From Diphasiastrum complanatum (lineage: Eukaryota; Streptophyta; Lycopodiopsida; Lycopodiales; Lycopodiaceae): a DNA stretch of 64,000 bases. The position numbers and the translations under genes were made by a program. The notes under the pieces were generated by a model. The model was not told where the DNA came from, made no database searches, and worked only from the letters and a program-made list of their open reading frames with translations. Positions 11,340 to 20,778 of this stretch are shown here, piece by piece. The stretch covers positions 1,162,117 to 1,226,116 of the forward strand of contig CM055093.1 in the NCBI GenBank assembly GCA_029204225.1, read 5' to 3'. Within the stretch, counting starts at the first letter, position 1. Every line of letters starts with the position of its first letter.

Positions 11340-12341
11340 ATCATTTTCCATCCAAGTGCTCAAGAATTACGGCGCCATAGTTCAGGATTTCCTTCACTTT
11401 ATACGGGCCTTCTCTGGTAAACTTCAACTTACCCTTGATCAGCTTGGTTTGTTACATTAATGCAAGATATCCTGCTTTCATATCTTTCTTGTGCAAACGA
11501 CGATCATGCCATGCCTTGCGGCGACCTTTCTCTGCCGCTAAGGCATGAACTACCATCAATCGGGTTTCACATAATTTGTGCAGCACTTTATGACGGAGTT
11601 GTAAGAACATATCATCATTTAAGCATTCCGTTGCTGCTATGCGTAAAGATGGGATTAAAAATTCAATTGGCATAACAGCATCTTGACCATAAACCAGTTG
11701 AAAAGGTGTTTGATTTGTACTATTTTTGTAAGCGATTCTGAATGCCCATAATGCTGCATACAGTTTATGTTCCCAATCGGACCGACTTGCTTCAACTGTC
11801 TTTGTCATAATGGTGCAGAGAATCTTATTGGAAGATTCAGCTTGGCCATTCCCTCTGGGATAATAGGGAGTACTAAATCTGTGTATAACGAAAAAATCTT
11901 CCAGTAAACACTTTATTGTTTGATTAACAAAGTGTGTAACCCAGTCACTGACAATTTTGATCGGACATTCAAATCTGATTATAATATTTTCATATAGAAA
12001 CTTGGCCGTAGATTTCGCATCAGCCACTTTCACAGCTTTGGCTTCAACTCACTTGGTCATATAGTCAGTTGCGACAATAATGTATCGGGCCTGTAATCCT
12101 TGCGAGGCAGGATGAATAGGACCAACATGATCCGGTCCCCATTTTTTAAATGGTGCTTGCGATAAAACCGGATGTAAGGGTTCATAATTCTGTCGAGTAT
12201 GCCGTCATGCTCGCTGGCAAACATCACATGTCTGAATAAAATTTTCTGTGTCCTTATGAAGCGTAGGCCACCAACAACCGGATTGCAAAAGTTTGCGAAC
12301 AGTAATATTCGTAGAGAAGTGTCCTCCACCCATGCCATCAT
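11340..12341 (-). pseudogene. Ty3 integrase (broken)
   Basis: The minus strand shows the integrase core: a GPDHVGP start, VATDYMTK with the first catalytic Asp, KIVSDWVTHF with the second, and NGQAESSNK with the catalytic Glu. After it comes YAALWAFR, then FQLVYGQDAVMP and a basic KAWHDRRLHKKD tail. It continues to about 11340 with EGPYKVKEILNYGA and LEHLDG. Internal stops occur (after YMTK near 12050 and after YLALM near 11452), so it is not functional as it stands. The enzyme would join element cDNA to host DNA. Confidence 0.9.
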
Positions 12342-12387
12342 GTGAAAACATGATTAAATCTGGTTCTTCATGCGGTAAAACACATCT

Positions 12388-13267
12388 TCATAAAATATTA
12401 TCTGATCCACGATAGTACAATTGTCTTGCAATTAATTGATAAGGTTGAGTCTTATAAATCAATTGTCTCTTCTGTACTTTTGTCAAAGAGTCATTCGGTT
12501 GTCCTAGCATCAGGTACTCAACAATATCTGCCGCCCACTCAGGTACTGCTTCAACATAGAACAACGCAGCATCATCCACTTCAGTATTAACTGGTGCGAA
12601 TTCAATTCGCGAAACGTGATCGGCTAGATAATGTTGCTTTCCCTTTCTAACCACAATTCAAAAGTCAAATTCAGTCAATAATAATAACCATCTTGCAATA
12701 CGTCCCGTATTACACGTCTTGTTTACCAAGTAAAGTAATGGTTGATGAACCGTATAAAATGCAAAGTGCGTTTCCATGAGGTAGTGATGAAATTTCCGAG
12801 CAGAAAAAATCATGGCTAGTGCTTCGCGTTCTGTTGTTGAACAATTCTTCTCTGGATTTGTAAGGTGTCTGCTTGCAAATTGTATGGGATAATCCTTCTT
12901 ATAGTCACCTGGTTGTGTCAAAACTGATCCAATGGCTTATTTTGAGGCATTCATATGAACATAAAACTCTAATGTCCAATTTGGAAAACGCAGTATTGGT
13001 GCTGAAGATAATGTTTTTTTTTACTTTTCAAAGGCTTCTAACGCCTCTACTGTCCAAATAGAAGATAATAAAAATTCGATAGTAGTTTGCATGACCCATA
13101 AACACATAAACTCCTCGAATTGTTGCTGGTGGTGGCAATTCCACAATAACTTTGATCTTAGAATAATCGATGGCAATAGACAAAATGTTCATGAGTAATT
13201 CTGTATGCGGTGCTTCCAGTTCAGTCATCTTGAAGGGTTTTTCATGATGATATAATTGATCATTCAT
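12388..13267 (-). pseudogene. Ty3 RT C-terminus and RNase H (truncated)
   Basis: The region begins just after where the RT catalytic core should be. VIVELPPPATIRGVYVFMGH followed by NYYRIFI matches the RT-RNase H connection of Ty3 elements. Next come YPIQFASRHL, then EREALAMIFSARKFHHYL and the HQPLLYLV RNase H block, and then LADHVSR. The YxDD core and all protease sequence are absent, so the deletion lies between this point and the gag zinc knuckles. Stops and frame changes are present near 13000 and 12655. Confidence 0.85.
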
Positions 13268-13390
13268 ATTCGTACGTAAATTTCTTGGAGGCTACAATGG
13301 TGAAGACCGAACTTCAGCTGTTACTTTAGCAGCTTCAAGTTCCTCTTCTTCTTGTAGATGTTTAATCCACTGTCTCATATCCTGATATCT

Positions 13391-13852
13391 TCATTTTTCT
13401 GTATTAAGATTTGGATAGACTCCCGATGCTGTTGGTGTTTCGTTCAATGGAATAGAATCAGCAGGTACTGGATCCACTAATGGTTCTTTTTGCTTTTGTG
13501 CTCTGGTGACCACCATCAAGGGTGCACTTGGTTTATTTGGAGCTATTGATCCTTGCTTGATGGTTATCAAATTTACAGGTGCTGCAGCTGGTGGTGGTTT
13601 CGGTCTTGCTGGACAGTCTTTATAGCAATGCCCATATCCACAATCACGACAGAATGATACAAATTTTTCTTTATTTGGGCATTCTGCAACTCTGTGATTT
13701 TCTCCACATGCAAAGCATCCAAGTGGTGCTCTGGTCCAATTTCTCGAGGCTTGTAGAAATCTAACTGGATTTGTTAATCCATTATATTTGGGTAGATCCA
13801 ATCGGAATGCTCTTCTAACAGATTGGATTGACCTCCTGTGGAGCACCTCCAA
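13391..13852 (-). CDS. Gag nucleocapsid part with two zinc knuckles
   Basis: An open frame of 153 codons carries two zinc knuckles in the unusual spacing C-x2-C-x3-H-x4-C: CFACGENHRVAEC and CRDCGYGHCYKDC. A Pro-rich linker follows. The usual plant gag has several hundred residues of capsid before the knuckles; here only about 45 residues precede them, so the capsid domain is deleted. The same double-knuckle spacing appears at 21440-21560, linking the two gag genes to one family. The role would be binding of element RNA. Confidence 0.8.
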   Translation of the reverse strand: MEVLHRRSIQSVRRAFRLDLPKYNGLTNPVRFLQASRNWTRAPLGCFACGENHRVAECPNKEKFVSFCRDCGYGHCYKDCPARPKPPPAAAPVNLITIKQGSIAPNKPSAPLMVVTRAQKQKEPLVDPVPADSIPLNETPTASGVYPNLNTEK

Positions 13853-13859
13853 GAGCAGC

Positions 13860-15075
13860 TCTAGGGGCAGCCATCTTTACAAATTTAGATCAAATAGATA
13901 ATGAGATTGGATCTAGATTTTTTCAAAAACTATCTCAGATTAGATCTGCTAGATCTATTCTACTTTTCAAGAATATGATTCTATATGATGAAAAACTTTT
14001 TGAAATTCGATCAAAATGATAAATCTCTCAGAATCCAATTCAGAACATATCAGATTTGATCCAAATTTTGACAAAGGCTTCATCTGGAAAATCAGAAACT
14101 AAAAATAGGACTGACGAAGGTTCACTAGGCGAAGGTTGGCTCGACGAAGGTTCAACAGTGCTATTTTGGAAAGAAAAAAAAAAACTCTCTGAACACTTTT
14201 CTAGCAATTTTCTGGAGAATAACCTTTGCCGACTTCTCAGATGGAAAATCTGACACAAATAAAACTATGAAAAATCGGACGAAGGTTTCTGACACAAGGA
14301 AATACAGTTTCTGTAATTTGACGGGGGTAAAAATCAAGATTGTTTGTGATCTGATCAAGAAGAATCTTCGTCGAACTCAAAAAATAGTATTTTTCTATAA
14401 ATAAATTGTTATGGAAATTCGACGAAGGTTCTAGCGAAGGATCAAGAGTAATATTGGTAATTTTGCAAAAAAGTGATTTTTTTGGCAAAAATATGACAAT
14501 ATGACAACTGATCCTCTGATACCCTTTCTATTTTGGTATTATTCTTCGCTAACCTGGCAGTAGATAGATCTGAATCACATCTTAGCACAATAAATCGGGC
14601 GAAGGTTCTTTTTTTGTATTTTTTAGGGTTTTGATGATTTTTAGTGTTTTTTGGCGGCTTTTTTGATGTTTCTGAAAATCTGCTCGGAATTAATCTTTGC
14701 CCTTCAAACTGAAGGTTTTGTAAACAAAACCAAAGATGTCTGCAACTCGGCGAAGGTTTTCTGAAAGAGGGTAAAAAGTTCTGAGCTCTGATGACGCTTT
14801 TTGTCTCTTTTTGACCAAATCTGACAGATTTGACCGATTTTTGTTATTTTCTATGATATCTCAGATCCAAATGGATTTTAAGATTGGTGATCTGAATAGC
14901 TTTTTCTGTTTAATAATCAAATTAGATTTCAAACAAGCATATCCACTCAAATCAAGCAAAATCAATCCCAAACCGACCCTTAAATGCAGATCTAACACTA
15001 TTCATGCCACAACAAGATGCCTAATGCAAGCTAACCGTCAACCAAAGATGCTGCAAACTGGAAAATTGGCGTAGC
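13860..15075 (-). repeat. Long leader between primer site and gag, with CGAAGGTT motifs
   Basis: About 1.2 kb with no coding domain. The core CGAAGGTT (minus strand AACCTTCG) occurs near 14115, 14130, 14145, 14281, 14423, 14600 and 14751, with variants at 14221, 14366, 14435 and 14711. Nearly all lie in one orientation here. The same motif recurs in the spacer before ORF3. Confidence 0.75.
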
Positions 15076-15093
15076 TCCCCAGCAACGGTGCCA
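15076..15093 (-). promoter_or_regulatory. Primer-binding site, tRNA-Asp type
   Basis: On the + strand TCCCCAGCAACGGTGCCA reads like the 3' end of plant tRNA-Asp with two differences (from the family's known TCCCCGGCAACGGCGCCA). The minus strand therefore offers the complementary primer site four bases from the LTR edge. Use of tRNA-Asp is typical of Athila-type elements. Confidence 0.85.
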
Positions 15094-15097
15094 AAAT

Positions 15098-15856
15098 TGT
15101 AGTGGGTTTCTTTCTTTGCCTAACTTGAATCCAAGATCTAGTCAATCTAGCATCAAAGAGACGGAGTTAGTTGTCACGCGTAGGTACGTTCCCATGAGAG
15201 CGATAGTATAGTTCAGATTTCAACATGAATGGAGGATCTACACTAACATCCATTAACACTAAGCATTAACACTACATCCATTAACCCTACTTCCATTAAC
15301 CCTAAATCCACAACAATGATAGAAACTTACTCTTCTCTCTCTCCTTTTCTCTCTTACAAAAAGCATAAGAAATAGCAATCCCAATAATGATCAAACCCAA
15401 CAATTAGCAAATACAAAGGAAACATGAGAAATGGAGGAAAAGAGAGGAAGAGCAAGGACATTCATCAATCCATTTCTAAAGAGAACCAATCTGCTTTTAT
15501 TGAAATGAGAAAATGAACATCAGGAGAAACTCGAGTTGGTCCCTCTTTATAGTAGAAAGGAGGACCTTGGCCTCTGAATCCTATTGGTCCAGTCTTGCCT
15601 CTCTTTTTATTCAAATTTAAAAAAGTGTGGGAACCATCAAAATTGGAGGGAAACCCAACTTTATTCACTAACTTGACATTTAGGCCCTGCGACATTAAAA
15701 GTCCCACAAAAAGGCCTAAAGTCCTTTATCAACTTTTAACTAATCAGTCAAATAACTATGTGATCATCGGGTTGGACTTACACACACAGGGTGCCAAATC
15801 CCTCTCACTTATTAACTAGGGTTAGGGTTGCCTTGGGATCCGCATACTCTCCAACA
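15098..15856 (-). repeat. 5' LTR of the Ty3 element
   Basis: 759 bp, the partner of 6797-7555. A minus-strand TATA-like CTATAAAG lies at 15545-15552 and would be the main promoter. Its outer edge is followed by GTATT at 15857-15861. Confidence 0.95.
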
Positions 15857-15861
15857 GTATT

Positions 15862-16444
15862 GTCTTGTAAGCAGGATCTTAGGGAGCTTCCCTTACAATC
15901 AGTGTTGTCGTAGTACTTCGGTAGACCTAACTGGGGAGTACATTTTTCAATATGGAAAATACTATTTGCAAAAGCCCCATTTAAGTGGGCTCATGCATGT
16001 GATGATTCAACAGCGTGAAAGTGTCGTCGATCGTATGGAACTTTAGCTCACATGGGTTCCCATCTATCAAATGGGTTGGTTGATGGTTCATGGACTTGGG
16101 ACTTCATTCTAGAATATCTATTGTATCGAGCCTGTTCGGTAGATGGAGAGACCATCTCTGGTGGATAGTCCTTTGTGGAATTCGGATTGTACAGACGATC
16201 TATAGCAAATCGAGAGTACTTTAGGATTGGGTATGTTGGTCTTTTGGACTCTTTTTAATTTTTAATTTTTTTAAATAATAGTAGTAGTATGAACAAGTGA
16301 TATTAGGCAGAGTCTAATAGTTTGAGGGTGTCCAAATGGCACAGTCTTTATGTAGGGTGTTTGTAATAAATTGGGTAAAGAACTGTGTTAATTGGCAAAT
16401 ACTGGGACCTAGTCAAAAATAGGGTTGACTTTGTTTTATAGTTG
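15862..16444. other. Resumed host sequence, probably rest of an older LTR
   Basis: This stretch continues the sequence interrupted at 6796. No ORF or domain is visible. It probably completes the LTR that begins at 6312, but the second LTR of that older element is not in view, so this cannot be confirmed. Confidence 0.35.
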
Positions 16445-16810
16445 ACTTGGTCGAGATTTTGAATTCAAACACTCGATTGAGATTTGACAAGAAACACTCG
16501 GTTGAGATTTGATAGAATACGTTCGGTTGAGATCTTAACAAAAGAATTTGGTCGAGAACTGAAGCAATGTCTTCGGTTGAGATTATGATGGAATGCTTCG
16601 ATCGAGATTTGACAAAAGTCTTCAGTTGAGATTTGACAGAAGTCGTCAATCGAGATCTGAGCAAATGTCCTCGGTTGAGATATGATAGAATGTGCTTAGT
16701 TGAGATTTGAATGGAAGGCTTCGGTCAAGATCTAACAGAAGTCGTCGGTCGAGATCTGAGCAAATGTACTCGGTTGAGATCTGAAGGAATGGGCTCGGTC
16801 GAGATAGGAG
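16445..16810. repeat. 24-25 bp minisatellite, about 15 units
   Basis: Diverged units contain TCGGTYGAGATYTGA followed by a variable GAATG or AAATG spacer. The TTGAGA/TCGAGA core falls at 16577, 16602, 16626, 16650 and 16675, giving a period of 24-25 bp. Weaker copies continue to about 16990. Confidence 0.9.
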
Positions 16811-17579
16811 CAAATGCTTCGATCAAATTTTAAGCTCAAGACGTGGCGAGATATTTCTGGTAGGGACTCGGTCGAGAGTTGTTGTGTGGTTTCAATAGGA
16901 AATGAAACAATGCTTGGTCCAGTCCATATGTGAGTCGTGGAGCTCTGCCAGATAAGGATCATGAAGGCTCGGTCGAAAAAGGAGCTATACGTCGATCGAG
17001 AGCAAAGTCATGAGCTCCGTGAGGATATGTATGTGAGACTTGTGAGCGATGGTTTGGCAGCATAGATCGGAATGGTTTGATGTTTATAAGTGTCTGTGTA
17101 GCGGTGGAAATGGCACCACATGTTCACAAATTTCAGTCCGAATCTGTGAACACGAATTCTTTCCTCATTATCTTCTTTCTTTGTTGTTTCTTTAGGTGGT
17201 TTCCGCTCTGAAAAAAGGATGTTTCTGCTCTTTTCTAGAACCCAGTTCTTTTTTATTAGGTCCTCTTACTTAGAACTGTTTCTAGGCAAGTCGTTTATCA
17301 GTTGGTAACAAGTATTCCCAGTCTGTTAGTGGGATGAAACAGTTTCGTTCACTCCAGCTACATGTATTTACAGGCCATGTAACCAGTCCTTGATCAACAG
17401 ATTAGCATTTTGAACTGGAGAGCAATCTACAAATCTATCTACCAAACTATTCTAAGAAACCAGTAAACAATATAACATCAAGATTAATCTACACAACACA
17501 AATAAGAATCAAGACAACTAACTACCTAACAACATTCTAGCATCCCAAGAATCAAGAAATACACCTCTCTTGATGTTTG
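16811..17579. other. No gene recognised
   Basis: Weak outlying copies of the preceding minisatellite occur up to 16990. The rest holds no ORF or domain that I can support; pyrimidine-rich stretches near 17155-17215 suggest LTR or leader sequence. Confidence 0.35.
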
Positions 17580-17802
17580 GAATGCGAAAGCTTGTTGCAA
17601 GGCATGGCACAATCATCGATTACACAAAAAAGATTTGAAGGAAGAAGATCTAGCACTAACGTATAAGATGAAACTGATCAAAGACAAATTGAAATGTACT
17701 GGTGAAGGACCGTACGAAGTTAAAGAAATATTGAACTATGGAGCAATTATTTTGGAACATTTGGATGGAAAACGATTTGACACTCCAGTGAATGACAACT
17801 AA
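17580..17802 (+). pseudogene. Integrase tail of a second Ty3 family member
   Basis: The + strand reads a basic start, then KDLKEEDLALTYK-like sequence, EGPYEVKEILNYGAIILEHL and DTPVNDN before TAA. It aligns with the minus-strand integrase tail at 11340-11530. The left edge is an abrupt truncation, with no upstream integrase sequence. Confidence 0.8.
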
Positions 17803-18104
17803 TTATGCAAGTTTTGACAGCTTGTTCCACCAGTTTAGCCAGCATGATCCGACACTATCAACTTAGTTTTCTTGTTTCACAATTTTTTTGTTTTTCACTA
17901 CTTGATTGCTTCTTCTTTTTTGAAAAAGACAATTAAAAAAAAAAAGTGGAAATAAAAAAATGAATCAAAAGACTGATGAGAAAAAGTCAAAAATGTCATC
18001 AGATCAGAAAAAGTTGAAGGAAAATATCATTTCAGAAATCAGGTCTTTATGAAAAATGATTTGGAAAACCACTTTTTGGGTCATATTTTGTACATATAGT
18101 TATA

Positions 18105-18370
18105 GAGAACGTTTGCCGAGTTTTCAAAAGCAAGATCCACCTCAGATATACCCACACTGAGTTGGGCGAACGTTCTTTTCACCAGTTAATACATGTTCTG
18201 ACCTTAGTCAGAATGTCAAATTTAGATTGATCAGAGATTTAGATCCTGAAAATTTGCATTTATTACAGCACCTAGGTGAAGGATGGTCTTAGGTGAATGT
18301 TCAACCTTCGCCAAAGATCTTCAGAACATTTGCCAGACTGCTGTTTTGGTCAAGAACCTTCACTAAGATT
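18105..18370. repeat. CGAAGGTT-like motifs in the second copy
   Basis: Between pol end and ORF3 start the + strand carries degenerate forms near 18110 (GTTTGCCGAG), 18163 (GGGCGAACGTTC), 18274 (GGTGAAGG), 18301 (CAACCTTCGCC), 18325 (ACATTTGCC) and 18354 (GAACCTTC). Position and motif match the cluster at 10680-11025 in the longer element. Confidence 0.6.
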
Positions 18371-18470
18371 TTTGGAAGCTAATTTCATAGTATTGAACAT
18401 GCGTGCAAATTTTTGTCCATAACTGATCAGCCAAACTAATACTTTGTCTAATGGACCCTCCAAATTCACT

Positions 18471-18480
18471 TATAAAAAGG
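18471..18480 (+). promoter_or_regulatory. Putative internal TATA box before ORF3, second copy
   Basis: TATAAAAAGG lies about 140 bases before the ATG at 18616, with flanks matching the equivalent site at 10569-10576 of the longer element. Confidence 0.45.
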
Positions 18481-18615
18481 CTAAATTCGATTTATTTCTC
18501 TTTGTGCTAGCGGAGCTCTTGAAATTTTTTTTCGCAACCAGAACTTTCTAAAACTTTCCTACAACTATCTGATACACTCCTACGTCTTACTTTCAGTCTT
18601 TACCTTTCTGTCATC

Positions 18616-18825
18616 ATGTCTTCTATTGATACCTCGCAATCTCCATGCTATGTCATCCATCGTGATGTTCTTACTGCAACGGACACCATGATGCTCTCTA
18701 GCACAAGCATGGTCGCTCAGTGGATGACTCTTGTCGGGCCTTTGCTTTCAGTAATGGGAATCTACGAGCGAGCCTTTTATGGAAAAATCAATATGCAATT
18801 CATTACGATGGCCTTTAGTACTTGA
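18616..18825 (+). pseudogene. ORF3 N-terminus of the second Ty3 copy
   Basis: Seventy codons beginning MSSIDTSQSP align along their length with the ORF3 start at 10435: IHRDV, then QWMTL and ERAF blocks are shared, at roughly 70% identity by eye. The frame ends in TGA soon after FST, where the other copy continues for a further 13 residues or so. Similarity fades within the next 100 bases, so the rest of ORF3 has been lost. Confidence 0.75.
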
Positions 18826-18839
18826 ACGGGTGCAATTTT

Positions 18840-19655
18840 TTAGCGAGCTTTTGACAGTTTTGGCAAACTTTTATGGCAATTTTGATGGGCATAATCAAAA
18901 ACATGTTTTTAGATCTAAAAGAGTATCATATATGTACGGACATGACAATATGGACATTAAACTTAACACATATTTATGAAACTGTTATGAATGAACAAGA
19001 GATTAAGGACTTCAATCCTCACAAAAAAAACAAATCAATTACAAATCTCTGTCGGTGTGGAAATATTGATTTACTTTCATGAATTTCTTCACTAAGTTTT
19101 ATAAGTATCAGAAATGAAAATCAATTTTCAAACTCAAGATAAATCTCAAATTAACCTTTCCTTCGGAAGCAAATGCATATTTTTGATCAAACAAAATTGC
19201 AGTTACACATAATGCGACAGTCTTTTAGAATGACAAATTCCTTAAATTGCATCACCAATGACACTTTAGACATCATACACGCTTCTTCAGAGCAAGCTGA
19301 TGATCGTCTCTATCAACACGAGAGAAGCCTAGTATTGCTTTCAAAACACTACATAAGTCTCGATTTCCATTATTGTTGAAGGACAAAATTTCCTACTTGA
19401 GAGGATTTGCTCTTCATTCAAACTTATCATACAATGTTAGTCTTCAAAAATAAAGATGGTGCAACCGTCTGCCATACGTTTTTAGATGTTCCAAGACATG
19501 TGCACTTTGTACCTCCTTTTCCATTTGTCGTGAATTCACTGCAGTTGAAGTGTCGAGAGACGATGCGCAAGGGTTTTGACAATTTGACGTCAACGGATAT
19601 CTCAAATTGGCCATCTAACATAAAAGCCAAATTAAAAGAAATTAGATTCAATATG
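18840..19655 (+). other. Short open frames, no recognised function
   Basis: A few short frames occur, such as 93 codons at 19407-19688 whose end runs into the next repeat block. They show no domain I know and no start context that stands out. They may be retroelement debris. Confidence 0.3.
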
Positions 19656-19659
19656 TATG

Positions 19660-20335
19660 GTTTAGAGTATCGAAAATTCCGGGCTTAGGGTATCAAAAAT
19701 TCTGGGCATCAAAAAATTCTGGTTATCAAAAATTTCGGATTTTGAATATCGGAAATTCTGGGCTTAGGGTATCAAAAATTTCGAATACTGGGTGTCGAAA
19801 ATTATGGGCATAGGGTATTGAAAATTTATCGAGACGACCCTGTATTGAAAACTTTTGATTTTTAAACTTCTAATTTTTAGTATCGAAAATTCAGATATAG
19901 GTATCAATAATTCTGGACATCAAAACTTGTGGTTATCAAAAATTTTGAATTTTGGATATTGAAAATTCTGAACTTAGGGTATCCAACATTGCTGGGTATC
20001 AAAAATTCCGAGAAATTCTCCAAGTCGATCTCGTATTGAAAACTTCTGATTTTTTGTATCGAAAAATTCCAAACTCTGAATATCGAAAAAATTTCAAAAA
20101 TTTCTAGGAATGGTAAAAGTTCCAAAAAAAATCTGGGTTTGGGGTATCGAAAATCCCGGGCTTAGGGTATAAAAAATCTGGGTATCGAAAATTTCGAGAA
20201 ATTTTCCAAGTCGATCCTGTATTGAAAACTTCTCATCTTTTGTATCGAAAAATTCCGAACTCTGAATATTGAAAAAAAATTGAAAATTTCTTGGAATGGT
20301 AAAAGTTCCAAAAAAAAAACGTGGTGAGCCTTCTC
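19660..20335. repeat. Satellite-like block of GGGTATCGAAAATT units
   Basis: Imperfect 20-40 bp units around GGGTATCRAAAATTCYGGG recur throughout. A longer period of about 186 bp is seen in the right half: the block GAAATT-TCCAAGTCGATC-GTATTGAAAACTTCT occurs near 20010 and 20196, followed each time by TTTCT-GGAATGGTAAAAG. Nested periodicity of this kind is typical of satellites. Confidence 0.8.
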
Positions 20336-20381
20336 TATCTTTTAGATAGCATCCTTCCATGACTTTCATGGTTCTATTCCC

Positions 20382-20384
<3 letters not shown>

Positions 20385-20469
<85 letters not shown>
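20385..20469. repeat. (AT)n microsatellite
   Basis: A pure AT dinucleotide run of about 85 bp. The YIYIYI open frames across it on both strands are artefacts of the repeat. Confidence 0.99.
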
Positions 20470-20471
<2 letters not shown>

Positions 20472-20778
20472 TATAGACCGTAAAAAAAAAACTCCAAAAA
20501 TTATTGTAGCCCAAGCCGTGAGTGACCTCCATATCAGGCACCATCCATCCATCACTCTTTTGTTTCATCTCTATTCCATCTTCAATCTTCTCTTAATAGT
20601 ATAATTTTAATCGTGCTCATCTGTTAAATCCATTTCTGTTATGTTCCCATCCATACTGATTCATCATTTACCGACTCTTTTCTCTTCTTCTTGTTCTTCT
20701 TCTTCTCATTAAAAAAAAAAAAGTTGGAACAACATTATCATTGCACTACCACAGAAGCAATCCATAAACCAACTACCT

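Larger units (their letters stand above)
6797..15856 (-). mobile_element. Ty3 LTR retrotransposon, Athila/Tat-like, with third ORF
   Basis: A 9,060-bp element on the minus strand. The two LTRs are both 759 bp and start TGTAGTGGG / end CCAACA as read on the + strand. They are flanked by the 5-bp duplication GTATT. A primer site fitting tRNA-Asp lies four bases inside the 5' LTR. The order on the minus strand is 5' LTR, long leader, gag zinc knuckles, RT tail with RNase H, integrase, spacer, third ORF, 3' LTR. By hand I count about 20 differences between the LTRs (2-3%), so it is fairly young. The capsid, protease and RT core are missing, so it cannot move on its own. The tRNA-Asp primer and extra 3' ORF point to Athila/Tat; that assignment is inference. 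Confidence 0.93.

Noticed and set aside
13860-15075. CGAAGGTT cluster as an ordinary tandem repeat
   Set aside because: Spacing is irregular and intervening sequences are unrelated, so I list it as scattered motifs.
16445-16810. Possible CRISPR-like array (regular short repeats)
   Set aside because: Units are diverged and contiguous with no constant repeat plus unique spacers, and the genome is eukaryotic. It is a minisatellite.
20094-20604. Long frames of repeated Tyr-Ile on both strands
   Set aside because: They are translations of the AT dinucleotide run at 20385-20469, with no independent coding evidence.
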